DNA of 42,524 nt from Chloroflexota bacterium (GTDB lineage Bacteria; Chloroflexota; Dehalococcoidia; SM23-28-2; JACOUE01): contig JACOUE010000071.1 in NCBI GenBank assembly GCA_016178045.1, positions 1-42,524 of the forward strand, written 5' to 3'. Each line of letters begins with the position of its first letter. The first letter of the stretch is position 1. This document shows, one piece after another, positions 15,041 to 22,820 of the stretch. The notes beneath the pieces were generated by a model. The model did not search any database and was not told where the DNA came from. It saw only the letters and a program-made list of their open reading frames with translations. The translations under genes were made by a program, and so were the position numbers.

Positions 15041-16213
15041 ATGAAGCGACCGGTCCTGCGCACCAATCTCTGCGACATCCTCGGCATCGAGTACCCGGTC
15101 GTCCTCGCCGGTATGGGCGGCGTCTCCCGCCACCAGCTCGTGGCCGCCGTCTCCAACGCCGGCGGCCTCGGCATCGTCGGCGCCGCCGCCATGGGCCCCG
15201 ACGACATCCGCGAGGAGGTCCGCAAGATCCGCGACCTCACCGATAAGCCCTTCGGCGTCGACATCCTCCTGCCTACGATGGGCCAGATGCCGGCGACCCC
15301 GGGCACGGCCATCGGCGGCCCCATGGAGGCGAACGAACAGCGGGTTCCCCGCAACTGGCGCGAGCTTCTGCCCAAGCCCCAGCGCGAGTTTGCCGCCCAG
15401 CTCCGGCAGAAGTTCGACCTCCCGGACGTGGAGCCGGAGCTCCCGGTCGGCCGCGGCCGCGGCGCCTTCGGCCCCGGGTTCAGCCGCGCCCAGATCGACG
15501 TGATCCTGGAGGAGAAAGTGCCCGTGTTCGCGTCAGGGCTGGGCAACCCGGCGCCGTACGTGGAAGAGCTGCACGCCAACGGCACCAAGGTCATCGCCCT
15601 CGTCGGCAACGTGAAGAACGCCAAACGGGTGGCCGAGGGCGGCACCGACGTCGTGGTGGCCCAGGGATACGAGGCCGGCGGCCATACCGGCCGCGTCGGC
15701 ACCTTCGCCCTGGTGCCCCAGGTGGTCGACGCCGTCGCCCCGACGCCCGTGCTCGCCGCCGGCGGCGTCGGCGATGGGCGCGGCCTGGCCGCCGCGCTCT
15801 GTCTGGGCGCCGTCGGCGTGTGGGTCGGCACGGCCTTCCTGGTGTCGAAGGAGGCGTACTGGGACCAGGTCCTCAAGGAGCGCATCCTCGCCGCCAGCGA
15901 GGAGGACACGCGGGTAACCCGCATCTACAGCGGCAAGCCGATGCGCAACGTCACCAACCCCCTCATCGAGGCGTGGGAGGAGGCCGGCGTGCCCACGCTC
16001 CCCTTCCCCTTCCAGGCCGCCCTCATCCAGGAGGTCGCTACCGCCGCCCAGAAGGCCGGGCGCAAGGAGCTGCTGATGAACCCGGCTGGGCAGATCAGCG
16101 GCATGATGAAGGAGATGCGCCACGCCCGCGAGGTCCTGGAGGAGATGGTGGGCCAGGCGGCGGAGGTGCTCCAGAAAGTGCTCCCCTCCCACGTAGAGGT
16201 GACGCTGGCCTAA
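15041..16213 (+). CDS. NAD(P)H-dependent FMN flavoprotein, nitronate monooxygenase/2-nitropropane dioxygenase family
   Basis: A 390-residue TIM-barrel flavoprotein of the NMO family. The N-terminal EYPVVLAGMGGVSRHQLVAAVSNAGGLGIVG is typical of substrate- and FMN-binding strand 1. The FMN phosphate site is the C-terminal VLAAGGVGDGRGLAAALCLGAVGVWVGTAF block, and GYEAGGHTGRVGTFALVPQ contains the conserved His. Family members oxidise alkyl nitronates or act as NADH:quinone reductases or enoyl reductases; the exact substrate cannot be told. An insertion (about residues 85-150, Pro/Arg-rich) is longer than in classical NMOs. The start is ATG 15041, with GAGAGAA upstream, served by the promoter at 14918-14946. 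Confidence 0.85.
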   Translation: MKRPVLRTNLCDILGIEYPVVLAGMGGVSRHQLVAAVSNAGGLGIVGAAAMGPDDIREEVRKIRDLTDKPFGVDILLPTMGQMPATPGTAIGGPMEANEQRVPRNWRELLPKPQREFAAQLRQKFDLPDVEPELPVGRGRGAFGPGFSRAQIDVILEEKVPVFASGLGNPAPYVEELHANGTKVIALVGNVKNAKRVAEGGTDVVVAQGYEAGGHTGRVGTFALVPQVVDAVAPTPVLAAGGVGDGRGLAAALCLGAVGVWVGTAFLVSKEAYWDQVLKERILAASEEDTRVTRIYSGKPMRNVTNPLIEAWEEAGVPTLPFPFQAALIQEVATAAQKAGRKELLMNPAGQISGMMKEMRHAREVLEEMVGQAAEVLQKVLPSHVEVTLA

Positions 16214-16244
16214 GCTCCCCGGCCACGCAGCCCTCGGCCTATAC

Positions 16245-16272
16245 TTGACGTTTTCTGGCGCGATACTATACT
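16245..16272 (+). promoter_or_regulatory. Promoter for sulfurtransferase gene
   Basis: TTGACG (16245-16250), 16 nt spacer, TATACT (16267-16272). It is the closest match to a consensus sigma-70 promoter that I found in the window. Confidence 0.75.
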
Positions 16273-16312
16273 TAGAGTTGCGCCCCGGATGCGTTCAGAA
16301 GGAGGAAGCCCC

Positions 16313-17158
16313 ATGGCCGAATACGCGCGCCCCGAAACGCTCGTCTCCACCCAGTGGGCAGCCGACCACCTCAACGACCCCAAGGTCCGTCTCGTCGAGG
16401 TCGACGTAGATACGGCGGCCTACGATACCGGCCACATCCCGGGGGCGGTCGGCTGGAACTGGAAGCAGGACCTCGAGACCAGCATCGAGCGGAACATCGC
16501 CAGCCGCGAGGAGATCGAGGAGCTGTGTGCCCGTTCCGGCATCTCGAACGACACCACCCTCGTCTTCTACGGCGACAACAACAACTGGTTCGCCACCTAC
16601 GCCCTCTGGCTCCTGAGGTACTACGGCCACGAGGATGGCCGCATCATGAACGGCGGCCGCAAGAAGTGGATCGACGAGGGCCGGCCCACCACGACCGATG
16701 CCCCCAAGCACCCCCGGGCCCAGTACAAGGCCAAGAGCCCCGACCCCAGCGTCCGCGCCGTACGTGACCTCGTGGCGGAGGCGATCCAGCGGCAGAAGGT
16801 GGGGCTGGTGGACGTGCGCTCGCCGCGCGAGTTCAGCGGCGAGATCCTGGCGCCGGAGAACCTGCCGCAGGAGGGCTCCCAGCGTGGGGGCCACATCCCC
16901 GGCGCCAAGAACATCGTCTGGTCCCAGGCGGTGAACGAGGACGGCACCTTCAAGACCGCCGACGAGCTGAAGCAGCTGTACCAGGGCCAGGGCATCAGCC
17001 CGTACAAGGAGATCATCGCCTACTGCCGCATCGGCGAGCGCTCCTCCCACACCTGGTTCGTCCTGAGCCAGCTCCTGGGCTACCCAAACGTCCGCAACTA
17101 CGACGGCTCCTGGACGGAGTGGGGCAGCTGCGTCGGGCTGCCGATTGAGAGACCGTAA
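16313..17158 (+). CDS. Thiosulfate sulfurtransferase (rhodanese, CysA/SseA-like)
   Basis: A tandem rhodanese of 281 residues that moves sulfane sulfur from thiosulfate to cyanide or a thiol acceptor. The inactive N-terminal rhodanese domain (about 10-125) contains DTGHIPGAVGWNW and VFYGDNNNWFA. The active C-terminal domain (about 150-280) contains VDVRSPREFSGE and the catalytic loop YCRIGERSSHTWFVL, where the loop Cys is the persulfide carrier. This CRxGER loop resembles actinobacterial CysA2/CysA3 rather than mercaptopyruvate sulfurtransferases. The start is ATG 16313, which has AGAAGGAGG seven nt upstream; the in-frame ATG at 16289 lacks one. Confidence 0.93.
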   Translation: MAEYARPETLVSTQWAADHLNDPKVRLVEVDVDTAAYDTGHIPGAVGWNWKQDLETSIERNIASREEIEELCARSGISNDTTLVFYGDNNNWFATYALWLLRYYGHEDGRIMNGGRKKWIDEGRPTTTDAPKHPRAQYKAKSPDPSVRAVRDLVAEAIQRQKVGLVDVRSPREFSGEILAPENLPQEGSQRGGHIPGAKNIVWSQAVNEDGTFKTADELKQLYQGQGISPYKEIIAYCRIGERSSHTWFVLSQLLGYPNVRNYDGSWTEWGSCVGLPIERP

Positions 17159-17178
17159 AGCCCGCGAACCCCCGCGCC

Positions 17179-17207
17179 TTGTTTCGCCCTCGCTCGACGC
17201 CTATCAT
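17179..17207 (+). promoter_or_regulatory. Promoter with overlapping dyad for alpha/beta hydrolase gene
   Basis: TTGTTT (17179-17184), 17 nt, TATCAT (17202-17207). An inverted repeat CCCTCGC/GCGAGGG (17187-17193 and 17212-17218) brackets the -10 and could be an operator; its right arm also holds the GAGGG ribosome-binding site. Confidence 0.5.
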
Positions 17208-17220
17208 CGACGCGAGGGTT

Positions 17221-18102
17221 ATGGCGCCACCCCGAGCTAACCCGGTCGCCGTCCGCGGCCGCACCCTGGAGATCGACGGCCGTCGCATATTCCTGCGCGA
17301 GGCCGCCCCCGTCAAGCCCACCGCCCGCAGCCTGGTCCTCCTGCACGGCTGGATCGGCACCTCCTCCTGGATGTACCGCCACGTTCTGACGGAGCTGGGC
17401 CGGCGCTTCCGCACCGTCGTCCCGGACCTGCCGGGCTTCGGCCGCTCGCAGACCCTCTCCGGCCGCGCTTCCGTTGAGGCCTACACCCGCTTCGTCGAGC
17501 ACCTGGTCGACGCGTTAGGCATCGACCGCTTCCACCTGGTCGGCGCCTCCGTGGGCGGGACCATCGCCTTGAGCTTCGCCCACCGCTTCCCGGAACGGGT
17601 CGAGAAGCTGGTCCTCCAGGGGCCGGTCTACCGCGGCAGCGACCTCCCGCAGCGGTTCCACATGCTCTACCGCATCGTCGACCTGCCCGGCGTGGTGGAG
17701 CTGGTCCCCAAGGCGCCCATCAAGTGGTGGTTCCTCATCCGCCGCCTCGACTTCGGGCGCGACACCCGTCATCTCCTGCCGGAGGACCGCCGCCTGCTCA
17801 CGCGCGACATCCTGGGGGTGCCGAACCACACCCTGGTGAACGTCGGCCGCGAGCTGCTGCGCATCGACCTGTCTGACACCGCCGGCAACGTGTGTGTCCC
17901 CACGCTCATCTTGGACGGCGCCGACGCCCGGCTCGTCCCCGCCAGCGCCTCGCGGCACCTCCACCGCCTTATCCCCGACTCCCGCTGCCACATCGTCCCG
18001 GACTGCGGCCACAACCTGGTGCTGGAGAGGCCGCAGGTGTTCTTGGACCTGGCGCTGCCGTTCCTGGAGGAGGGCAAGCGCGCGCTGAGGAAGAAAAAGT
18101 AG
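17221..18102 (+). CDS. Alpha/beta hydrolase
   Basis: A 293-residue protein with a complete alpha/beta-hydrolase triad: nucleophile Ser in GASVGG (VGASVGGTIAL), acid Asp in LILDGADARLVP, and His in CGHNLVLERP. The oxyanion-hole HG motif is LLHGWIGTSSW, and VVPDLPGFGRS follows strand 4, typical of the epoxide hydrolase/MhpC-like branch of small-ester or C-C bond hydrolases. The substrate cannot be deduced. A TTG at 17179 would extend the protein by 14 residues but overlaps the promoter; ATG 17221, with GAGGG just upstream, is preferred. Confidence 0.85.
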   Translation: MAPPRANPVAVRGRTLEIDGRRIFLREAAPVKPTARSLVLLHGWIGTSSWMYRHVLTELGRRFRTVVPDLPGFGRSQTLSGRASVEAYTRFVEHLVDALGIDRFHLVGASVGGTIALSFAHRFPERVEKLVLQGPVYRGSDLPQRFHMLYRIVDLPGVVELVPKAPIKWWFLIRRLDFGRDTRHLLPEDRRLLTRDILGVPNHTLVNVGRELLRIDLSDTAGNVCVPTLILDGADARLVPASASRHLHRLIPDSRCHIVPDCGHNLVLERPQVFLDLALPFLEEGKRALRKKK

Positions 18103-18137
18103 CGCGGCGGCTGTATAATGCTGCAAGGCGGCGCGCT

Positions 18138-18705
18138 ATGCTGAAGGTTGCACTTCTCGCCGCGGCTCTACTGGCGCTGGTCTCGACAGCCCTGCTCCCG
18201 GGGTACGGCTCAGGCCAAGGGGCCGTTCGAAGTCGTAATCGAATGGGGAATGTACTTGGATCATCCGGTAGTCATCCCGAAGGAGGACATTGACCACCTT
18301 TTCTCGCAAGGGCACGGATTCTTTCTGGGGACCGGCGCGGATCAAACCGCCCCCACAGAAACGCCGCGAGTGATCTTTGGGATTAAGCTCTACCAGGTGC
18401 CAACCGACGGCGAGAGGAACCTGGTGAACTCTCTAAGCTACTCCCCAAGGATTGCGGATGAGGGAGCGTGGCTGTGGAATGACGACGGGTGGTTCAAGCC
18501 CGACCCTGCCTTCGTGAACCTTCTGAACCGCTACATCGCCTCGGCCAGCCGTGGTGGCTTGCCCGCCCTCGGCGGGCCGCCGCCGGCCGACCCTGATGAC
18601 GCGTGGTCATCGGTTTGGTATATTGCGCCTAGTCTGGCCGCCGCCGGCTTCTTTGCGGCGGCGGCCGGGCGGAGACTTCTGAGACGACCCGCGAGTGGCC
18701 AGTAA
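18138..18705 (+). pseudogene. Secreted/membrane hypothetical protein with an apparent +1 frameshift
   Basis: ATG 18138 opens a clean signal peptide (MLKVALLAAALLALVSTALLPG), but that frame stops 48 residues later. The mature part continues in the next frame, to 18705. Removing one G from the GGGG run at 18200-18203 joins them perfectly as LLPG-TAQA-KGPFEVV, creating an ideal AQA signal-peptidase site. The joined product would be about 188 residues: signal peptide, a soluble domain, a Pro/Gly-rich linker, and a C-terminal membrane helix (WYIAPSLAAAGFFAAAAG) with an RRLLRR tail. I do not recognise the domain. A TATAAT lies at 18114-18119. The frameshift may be a sequencing or assembly error, or a real lesion. 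The stop overlaps the next gene's start. Confidence 0.6.
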
Positions 18706-19993
18706 GAACCGCAGCCAGCCCGCTACCCTCGACGACATCCGCGTCCTCGACCTCGCCGGCGAGGCCGGCGCCTACTGCGGCAAGCTCCTGGCCGACCTGG
18801 GCGCCGACGTCATCAAGATCGAGCCCCCGGACGGCGACCCCGCCCGGCGCAGCGGCCCCTTCTTCCACGACGACCCCGACCCCAACAAGAGCCTCTACTT
18901 CTTCGCCCACAACACCGGCAAGCGCTCCATAACCCTCGACATCGCCTCAGAGAGCGGCCGGGCAGCCCTCAAGCGTCTCGTGGAGAAGGCCGACGTCATC
19001 GTCGAGGCCTACCCACCGGGCTACTTGGACGGTCTCGGCCTCGGCTACCGGGAGCTGGGCCGGTCCAACCCCCGCCTCGTCTACTGCTCGATCACCGGCT
19101 TCGGCCTCTCGGGGCCGCACGCCGGCTACAAGGACGGCGACCTCATCGCCGTGGCCATGAGCGGCATGATGTACCTGGCCGGCGAGCCGGACGACCCCCC
19201 CAACCGCCCTTACGGCAACCAGGCCTACTACTGCGGCTCCATCGAGGCGTGTTCCGGCATCCTCACCGCCCTCCTCCACCGCGACCACAGCGGCGAGGGG
19301 CAGATGGTCGAGGTCTCGCTCCAGGAGGCGCTGGCCCGCAACCAGGAAACCGCCATGCAGTACTGGGACATCCGCAAGGAGCTGCGGAAGCGCATCGGGG
19401 CGGCGCACCGCCTGCCCGGCATCGGCCACTACCAGTGCCGGGACGGCTACGCGACCCTGATGGTGGGCGTCCCCGGCTTCGGCGCTCCCCTGCCGGTCCT
19501 CATCCAGTGGATGGACGAGGAGGGCATGGCCGGAGACCTGATGAGCGAAGAGTGGAAGCAGATCTTCGGTCAGATAGACCTTCGGCTCATCGGCCGGCTC
19601 TACCAGGGCCAGGCCGACCCCGAGGAAATAGCGACGTGGAAGCCGCGCCTGGAGCACGTGGACGGCATCATCGGCAAGTTCGTCGCCACCAGGACGAAGA
19701 TGGAGATGTACGAGAACGGCCAGACCCGCGGCCTGCTCGTCGCTCCGGTCAGCACCCCCAAGGACGTGGTCGAGAACCCCCAGCTCAACTTCCGCAACTG
19801 GTTCACGGAGGTCGAGCACCCGGAGTTGGGCGGGACCATCCGTTATCCGGGCCCGCCCTACCACTTCATCGATACCCCCTGGCGCATAACGCGCCGCCCT
19901 CCCCTCCTGGGCGAGCACACCCGCGAGGTGTTCGAGGAGTTCCGGCTGGCGGAGGCGCTGGCCGCCGCCGACCCTCCCGAGGAGAAGGCATGA
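18695..19993 (+). CDS. CaiB/BaiF (class III) CoA-transferase, first of a coupled pair
   Basis: Class III CoA-transferases move CoA between carboxylates through an aspartyl-CoA thioester. The 432-residue protein has the family opening VLDLAGEAGAYCGKLLADLGADVIKIEPPDGDPAR, the ADVIVEAYPPGYLDGLGLGY block and the C-terminal PLLGEHTREVFEEF. The position where I expect the catalytic Asp (GDxxxG in formyl-CoA transferase) reads YGNQAYYCGS, apparently Asn instead of Asp; this alignment is by eye. The start is GTG 18695, overlapping the end of the preceding gene. The stop TGA shares ATGA with the next gene, so the two are translationally coupled and may form a heteromer. Confidence 0.9.
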   Translation: MASKNRSQPATLDDIRVLDLAGEAGAYCGKLLADLGADVIKIEPPDGDPARRSGPFFHDDPDPNKSLYFFAHNTGKRSITLDIASESGRAALKRLVEKADVIVEAYPPGYLDGLGLGYRELGRSNPRLVYCSITGFGLSGPHAGYKDGDLIAVAMSGMMYLAGEPDDPPNRPYGNQAYYCGSIEACSGILTALLHRDHSGEGQMVEVSLQEALARNQETAMQYWDIRKELRKRIGAAHRLPGIGHYQCRDGYATLMVGVPGFGAPLPVLIQWMDEEGMAGDLMSEEWKQIFGQIDLRLIGRLYQGQADPEEIATWKPRLEHVDGIIGKFVATRTKMEMYENGQTRGLLVAPVSTPKDVVENPQLNFRNWFTEVEHPELGGTIRYPGPPYHFIDTPWRITRRPPLLGEHTREVFEEFRLAEALAAADPPEEKA

Positions 19994-21216
19994 CCACCGA
20001 CTACAACCTGCCGCTGGCCGGCATCCGGGTCGCCGACTTCACCTGGTTCGGCGCCGGGCCCATCTACACGGAGGTGCTGGCCAACTACGGCGCCGAAGTG
20101 ATCCGCGTCGAGTCGCAGGCCCGCCTGGACGGCCTCCGCCTCATGCACCCCATGCCCCCGGAACGCAGCGGCATCAACCTGAGCGGCTACTTCAACAACT
20201 TCAACCCCAGCAAGCTCTCCCTCTCCCTCAACCTGCGCACCGAGAAGGGGCGCGACGTCGCCCTCAAGCTGATCGAGGTGAGCGACGTCGTCGCCGAGAA
20301 CTTCACCCCCGGTACCTTCGAGAAGTGGGGCTTCACCTACGAGCGCATGCTCGAGGTCAACCCCGACGTCATCTTCGTCCGCGAGCCGATGCAGGGGCTT
20401 AACGGGCCCCACCGCGACTTCGCCGGCTTCGGCGCCCTCATCACCCCCCTGGCCGGCGTGAATCACCTCTCCGGCTTCCCGGAGCGGCAGCCCCTGGGCC
20501 TGGGCACCAACTACACGGACTACGTGGTGAATCCCGGCCACGCCGTCATCGCCACGCTGGCTGCCCTCCACTACCGCAACCGCACCGGCAAGGGCCAGCT
20601 CATCGAGGTGGCCCAGGTGGAGTCATCGGTTTGCGTCATCGCCACCGCCGTGCTGGACTACACCGCGAACGGTCGTGTCCAGGAGCGGCAGGGCAACCGC
20701 CACCCGCACGCCTGCCCCCACGGCGCCTACCGCTGCGAAGGCGAGGACCGCTGGGTGGCCATCGCCGTCTACAGCGAGGACGAGTGGCGGGCCTTCGCCG
20801 GAGCGGTGGGCGAAGGCTGGACGCAGGAGAAGCGCTTCGCCACGCTGGAAAGCCGCAAGGAGAACGAGGACGAGCTCGACCGGCTGATCGAGGGCTGGAC
20901 CGGCAGGCGCAGGGCCGAGGACGTCATGGAGACGCTCCAGGCCGCCGGCGTCCCCGCCGGCGTGGTCCAGAGCGCCGAGGATACGTTGGACAACGATCCC
21001 CACCTGCGCGAGCGCGGCTACTACGTCTACCTCGACCACCCGGAGGCCGGCCGCACGGCCTACGACGGCGTGGTGGCCCGGCTCTCGAAGACGCCGGGGC
21101 GTCTGAGCGGGCCGGCCCCGCTCCTCGGCGAGCACACGGAGTCCGTCTGCAAGGAAGTGCTGGGCCTGGGCGACGAGGCGATCGCGGAGCTGGTGGCGGA
21201 GAGCGTGCTGTTCTGA
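19990..21216 (+). CDS. CaiB/BaiF (class III) CoA-transferase, second of a coupled pair
   Basis: The 408-residue protein begins at ATG 19990 inside the ATGA overlap with the previous gene. It shows IRVADFTWFGAGPIYTEVLANYGAEVIRVE, VVAENFTPGTFEKWGF and the closing PLLGEHTESV, all family hallmarks. The TDYVVNPGHAV segment supplies an Asp at the expected catalytic place, unlike its partner. Two unlike class III CoA-transferase subunits encoded side by side recall heteromeric enzymes such as the benzylsuccinate CoA-transferase BbsEF. The substrate here is unknown. The frame is open for about 740 nt upstream, but that part only overlaps the preceding gene in another frame. Confidence 0.92.
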   Translation: MTTDYNLPLAGIRVADFTWFGAGPIYTEVLANYGAEVIRVESQARLDGLRLMHPMPPERSGINLSGYFNNFNPSKLSLSLNLRTEKGRDVALKLIEVSDVVAENFTPGTFEKWGFTYERMLEVNPDVIFVREPMQGLNGPHRDFAGFGALITPLAGVNHLSGFPERQPLGLGTNYTDYVVNPGHAVIATLAALHYRNRTGKGQLIEVAQVESSVCVIATAVLDYTANGRVQERQGNRHPHACPHGAYRCEGEDRWVAIAVYSEDEWRAFAGAVGEGWTQEKRFATLESRKENEDELDRLIEGWTGRRRAEDVMETLQAAGVPAGVVQSAEDTLDNDPHLRERGYYVYLDHPEAGRTAYDGVVARLSKTPGRLSGPAPLLGEHTESVCKEVLGLGDEAIAELVAESVLF

Positions 21217-21230
21217 GCAGGCCAGCGTAC

Positions 21231-21335
21231 TGTCATTCTGAGGAGCAAAGCGACGAAGAATCTGGCGGCTTCTCGACCGGCGGGTCAGGCTTAAGCCTGA
21301 CCCCCAAGGTGCCGCGGCGGTCGCTCAGAATGACA
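21231..21335. repeat. Repeat element A with terminal inverted repeats
   Basis: The element starts TGTCATTCTGAG and ends CTCAGAATGACA (12-nt perfect inverted ends). It carries GAGCAAAGCGACGAAGAATCT near its left end. A perfect 22-nt palindrome (GGGTCAGGCTT and its complement) lies nested at 21282-21303. It looks like a non-coding MITE- or REP-like element. Confidence 0.8.
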
Positions 21336-21346
21336 AATCAGCGCAC

Positions 21347-21430
21347 TGTCATTCTGAGGAGCAACGCGACGAAGAATCTCGGCCTCGGCGGTGACTATGA
21401 GACTAGCCCCCTGCGGTCGCTCAGAATGAC
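21347..21430. repeat. Repeat element B, tandem copy
   Basis: It begins 116 nt after element A starts and shares the first roughly 33 nt (one mismatch) and the terminal GCGGTCGCTCAGAATGAC, but the middle differs and lacks the nested palindrome. It ends 5 nt before the methyltransferase start codon. Confidence 0.8.
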
Positions 21431-21435
21431 CGCCT

Positions 21436-22230
21436 GTGAGCGAGTTCGTCTACGACGAAGAGGTGGCCGCCAGATACGATCTCGCCGTGCCCCTCCGGCG
21501 GGGCGAGGTTGACTTCTACCTGGAGCTGGCACGAGAGGCGGAGGAGCGGGGGCTGCGGACGCTGGAGGTCGCCTGCGGCACGGGCCGCGTGCTGATCCCG
21601 CTGGCCCAGCAAGGCGTCCGCGCTGTGGGTGTCGACAATTCAGCGGCCATGCTGGCGCTGGCCCGCGACAAGGGCGCCGGACTGAAGACGGTGGACTGGG
21701 TGGAAGGCGACATGCGATCCTTCGACCTTGGGGAGCAGTTCGGCCTGGCGATCATCCCGGCCGGCTCGTTCCAGCTACTGCTGTCCACGGACGACCAGCT
21801 GTCCTGCCTGCGCTGCATCCACCGCCACCTGGCGCCCGGCGGCAGGTTCGCCTTCGAGGTCGAGAACCCCAACATTACGGCGATGGCGGAATGGCTGACG
21901 ACGAAGCGAGGGACCTTCCAGCGGAACCCCGAGCGGGACTTCGTCGATCCCGAGACGGGACATCAATGGCTGGCCTGGGACAGCGTCGAGTACCACCCGT
22001 CAACGCAACGCTGGGTCGGGGTGCGGATGTACGAAGAGCTGGACGAGGACGGCCGTGTCGTCCAGCGGTCTTACCTGCAGCCCATGAAGGCGCGCTACTT
22101 CTCGCGGTACGAGGTGGAGCACCTCCTGGCCCGCTGCGGCTTCGAGCCCGAGGCGCTGTACGGCGACCTGTCCAAGGCCGAATACGCGGGAACGAGCCCC
22201 GAGATGCTGTGGGTCGCCCACCGCCCGTAG
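21436..22230 (+). CDS. Class I SAM-dependent methyltransferase
   Basis: A 264-residue Rossmann-fold methyltransferase. Motif I is LEVACGTGRVLIPLAQQG with the acidic residue VGVDNS in motif II (about residues 42-70); WVEGDMRSFDL and FGLAIIPAGSFQLL follow as motifs III and IV. The C-terminal beta region (YHPSTQRWVGVRMYEEL, RYFSRYEVEHLLARCGFEPEALYGD) resembles small-molecule methyltransferases. The substrate is unknown. The GTG start at 21436 lies 5 nt after repeat B and has no Shine-Dalgarno sequence. The stop at 22230 directly abuts a third, truncated repeat copy, so the gene is bounded by repeats on both sides. Confidence 0.88.
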   Translation: MSEFVYDEEVAARYDLAVPLRRGEVDFYLELAREAEERGLRTLEVACGTGRVLIPLAQQGVRAVGVDNSAAMLALARDKGAGLKTVDWVEGDMRSFDLGEQFGLAIIPAGSFQLLLSTDDQLSCLRCIHRHLAPGGRFAFEVENPNITAMAEWLTTKRGTFQRNPERDFVDPETGHQWLAWDSVEYHPSTQRWVGVRMYEELDEDGRVVQRSYLQPMKARYFSRYEVEHLLARCGFEPEALYGDLSKAEYAGTSPEMLWVAHRP

Positions 22231-22299
22231 CGGCTTCTTGACCCGCGGGTCAGGCTTTGAGCCTGACCCGCGGGTCCTCCTGCGCTCGATCAGAATGAC
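22231..22299. repeat. Truncated repeat element C with 17-bp hairpin
   Basis: The segment matches the right half of element A (GGCTTCT...CAGAATGAC). It contains a perfect 17-bp stem (22240-22256 with 22260-22276, loop TTG), starting GACCCGCGGGTCAGGCT. The left part typical of elements A and B is missing, and the methyltransferase stop codon sits there instead. Confidence 0.75.
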
Positions 22300-22312
22300 G
22301 TATTCTAGACCC

Positions 22313-22768
22313 GTGACCACCCTCGATGAGTACGGGCCCCTGCTGCGGGCCGCCTTCGCCACCCTCCACGGCGGCCACCCCGACGAGCCGTCCGAGGCCC
22401 AGTCCAAACAGCCCGGCGAGTCGTTGGAGGAGTTCCTGGCCCGCACCCGCCGGGAGACGCTGGAGCGGCTCCTCGCGCGGATGGAGAGCGTCGCGCCGCC
22501 GGCTGAGCTTTCGGACGTCCACGGCCTGCTCGTGCGCGTCCTCCGCTCGGCCGCGGAGGCGGACGCCGCCCTGGCCGAGCAGATGCGCGCCTACGGCTGC
22601 GGCGACTTCCAGGGCAGCATCGCCCACTCAGAGCGGGTGCAGTCGCTGGTCGCGGAGAGCGCCCGCCTGGACCGGGAGCTGATCCTGGCCCTCCAGCGGC
22701 TGGAGGAGGGACGGCGGGGTTGCCTCGAAGCGCTAGGGCTCGATAACCTTGTACCACCGTCACCGTAA
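22313..22768 (+). CDS. Hypothetical alpha-helical protein
   Basis: I do not recognise this 151-residue, Leu/Arg/Glu/Ala-rich protein. It is predicted to be almost wholly helical, with an amphipathic C-terminal region (about 95-135) that could pair as a coiled coil. No signal peptide, membrane segment or metal motif is visible. GTG 22313 follows a TATTCT box (22301-22306) closely, suggesting a leaderless start; ATG 22295, inside the end of the repeat, is an alternative. Its ending is 184 nt before the ThDP enzyme gene. Confidence 0.6.
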   Translation: MTTLDEYGPLLRAAFATLHGGHPDEPSEAQSKQPGESLEEFLARTRRETLERLLARMESVAPPAELSDVHGLLVRVLRSAAEADAALAEQMRAYGCGDFQGSIAHSERVQSLVAESARLDRELILALQRLEEGRRGCLEALGLDNLVPPSP

Positions 22769-22820
22769 GGTAGGCGAGAGACCCTTCGCCCGGGCCCAGG
22801 GCGACCCGTCCGCAGCAGTC

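Noticed and set aside
19249-21216. A single 655-residue protein spanning the CoA-transferase pair
   Set aside because: The first 247 residues of this open frame are an out-of-frame reading of the upstream CaiB gene, with a low-complexity Arg/Pro/Gly composition; the real gene begins at ATG 19990.
21231-21430. Tandem repeats as a CRISPR array
   Set aside because: Only two units of about 84-105 nt with inverted ends and partly conserved interiors; no short repeats with unique spacers and no cas genes.
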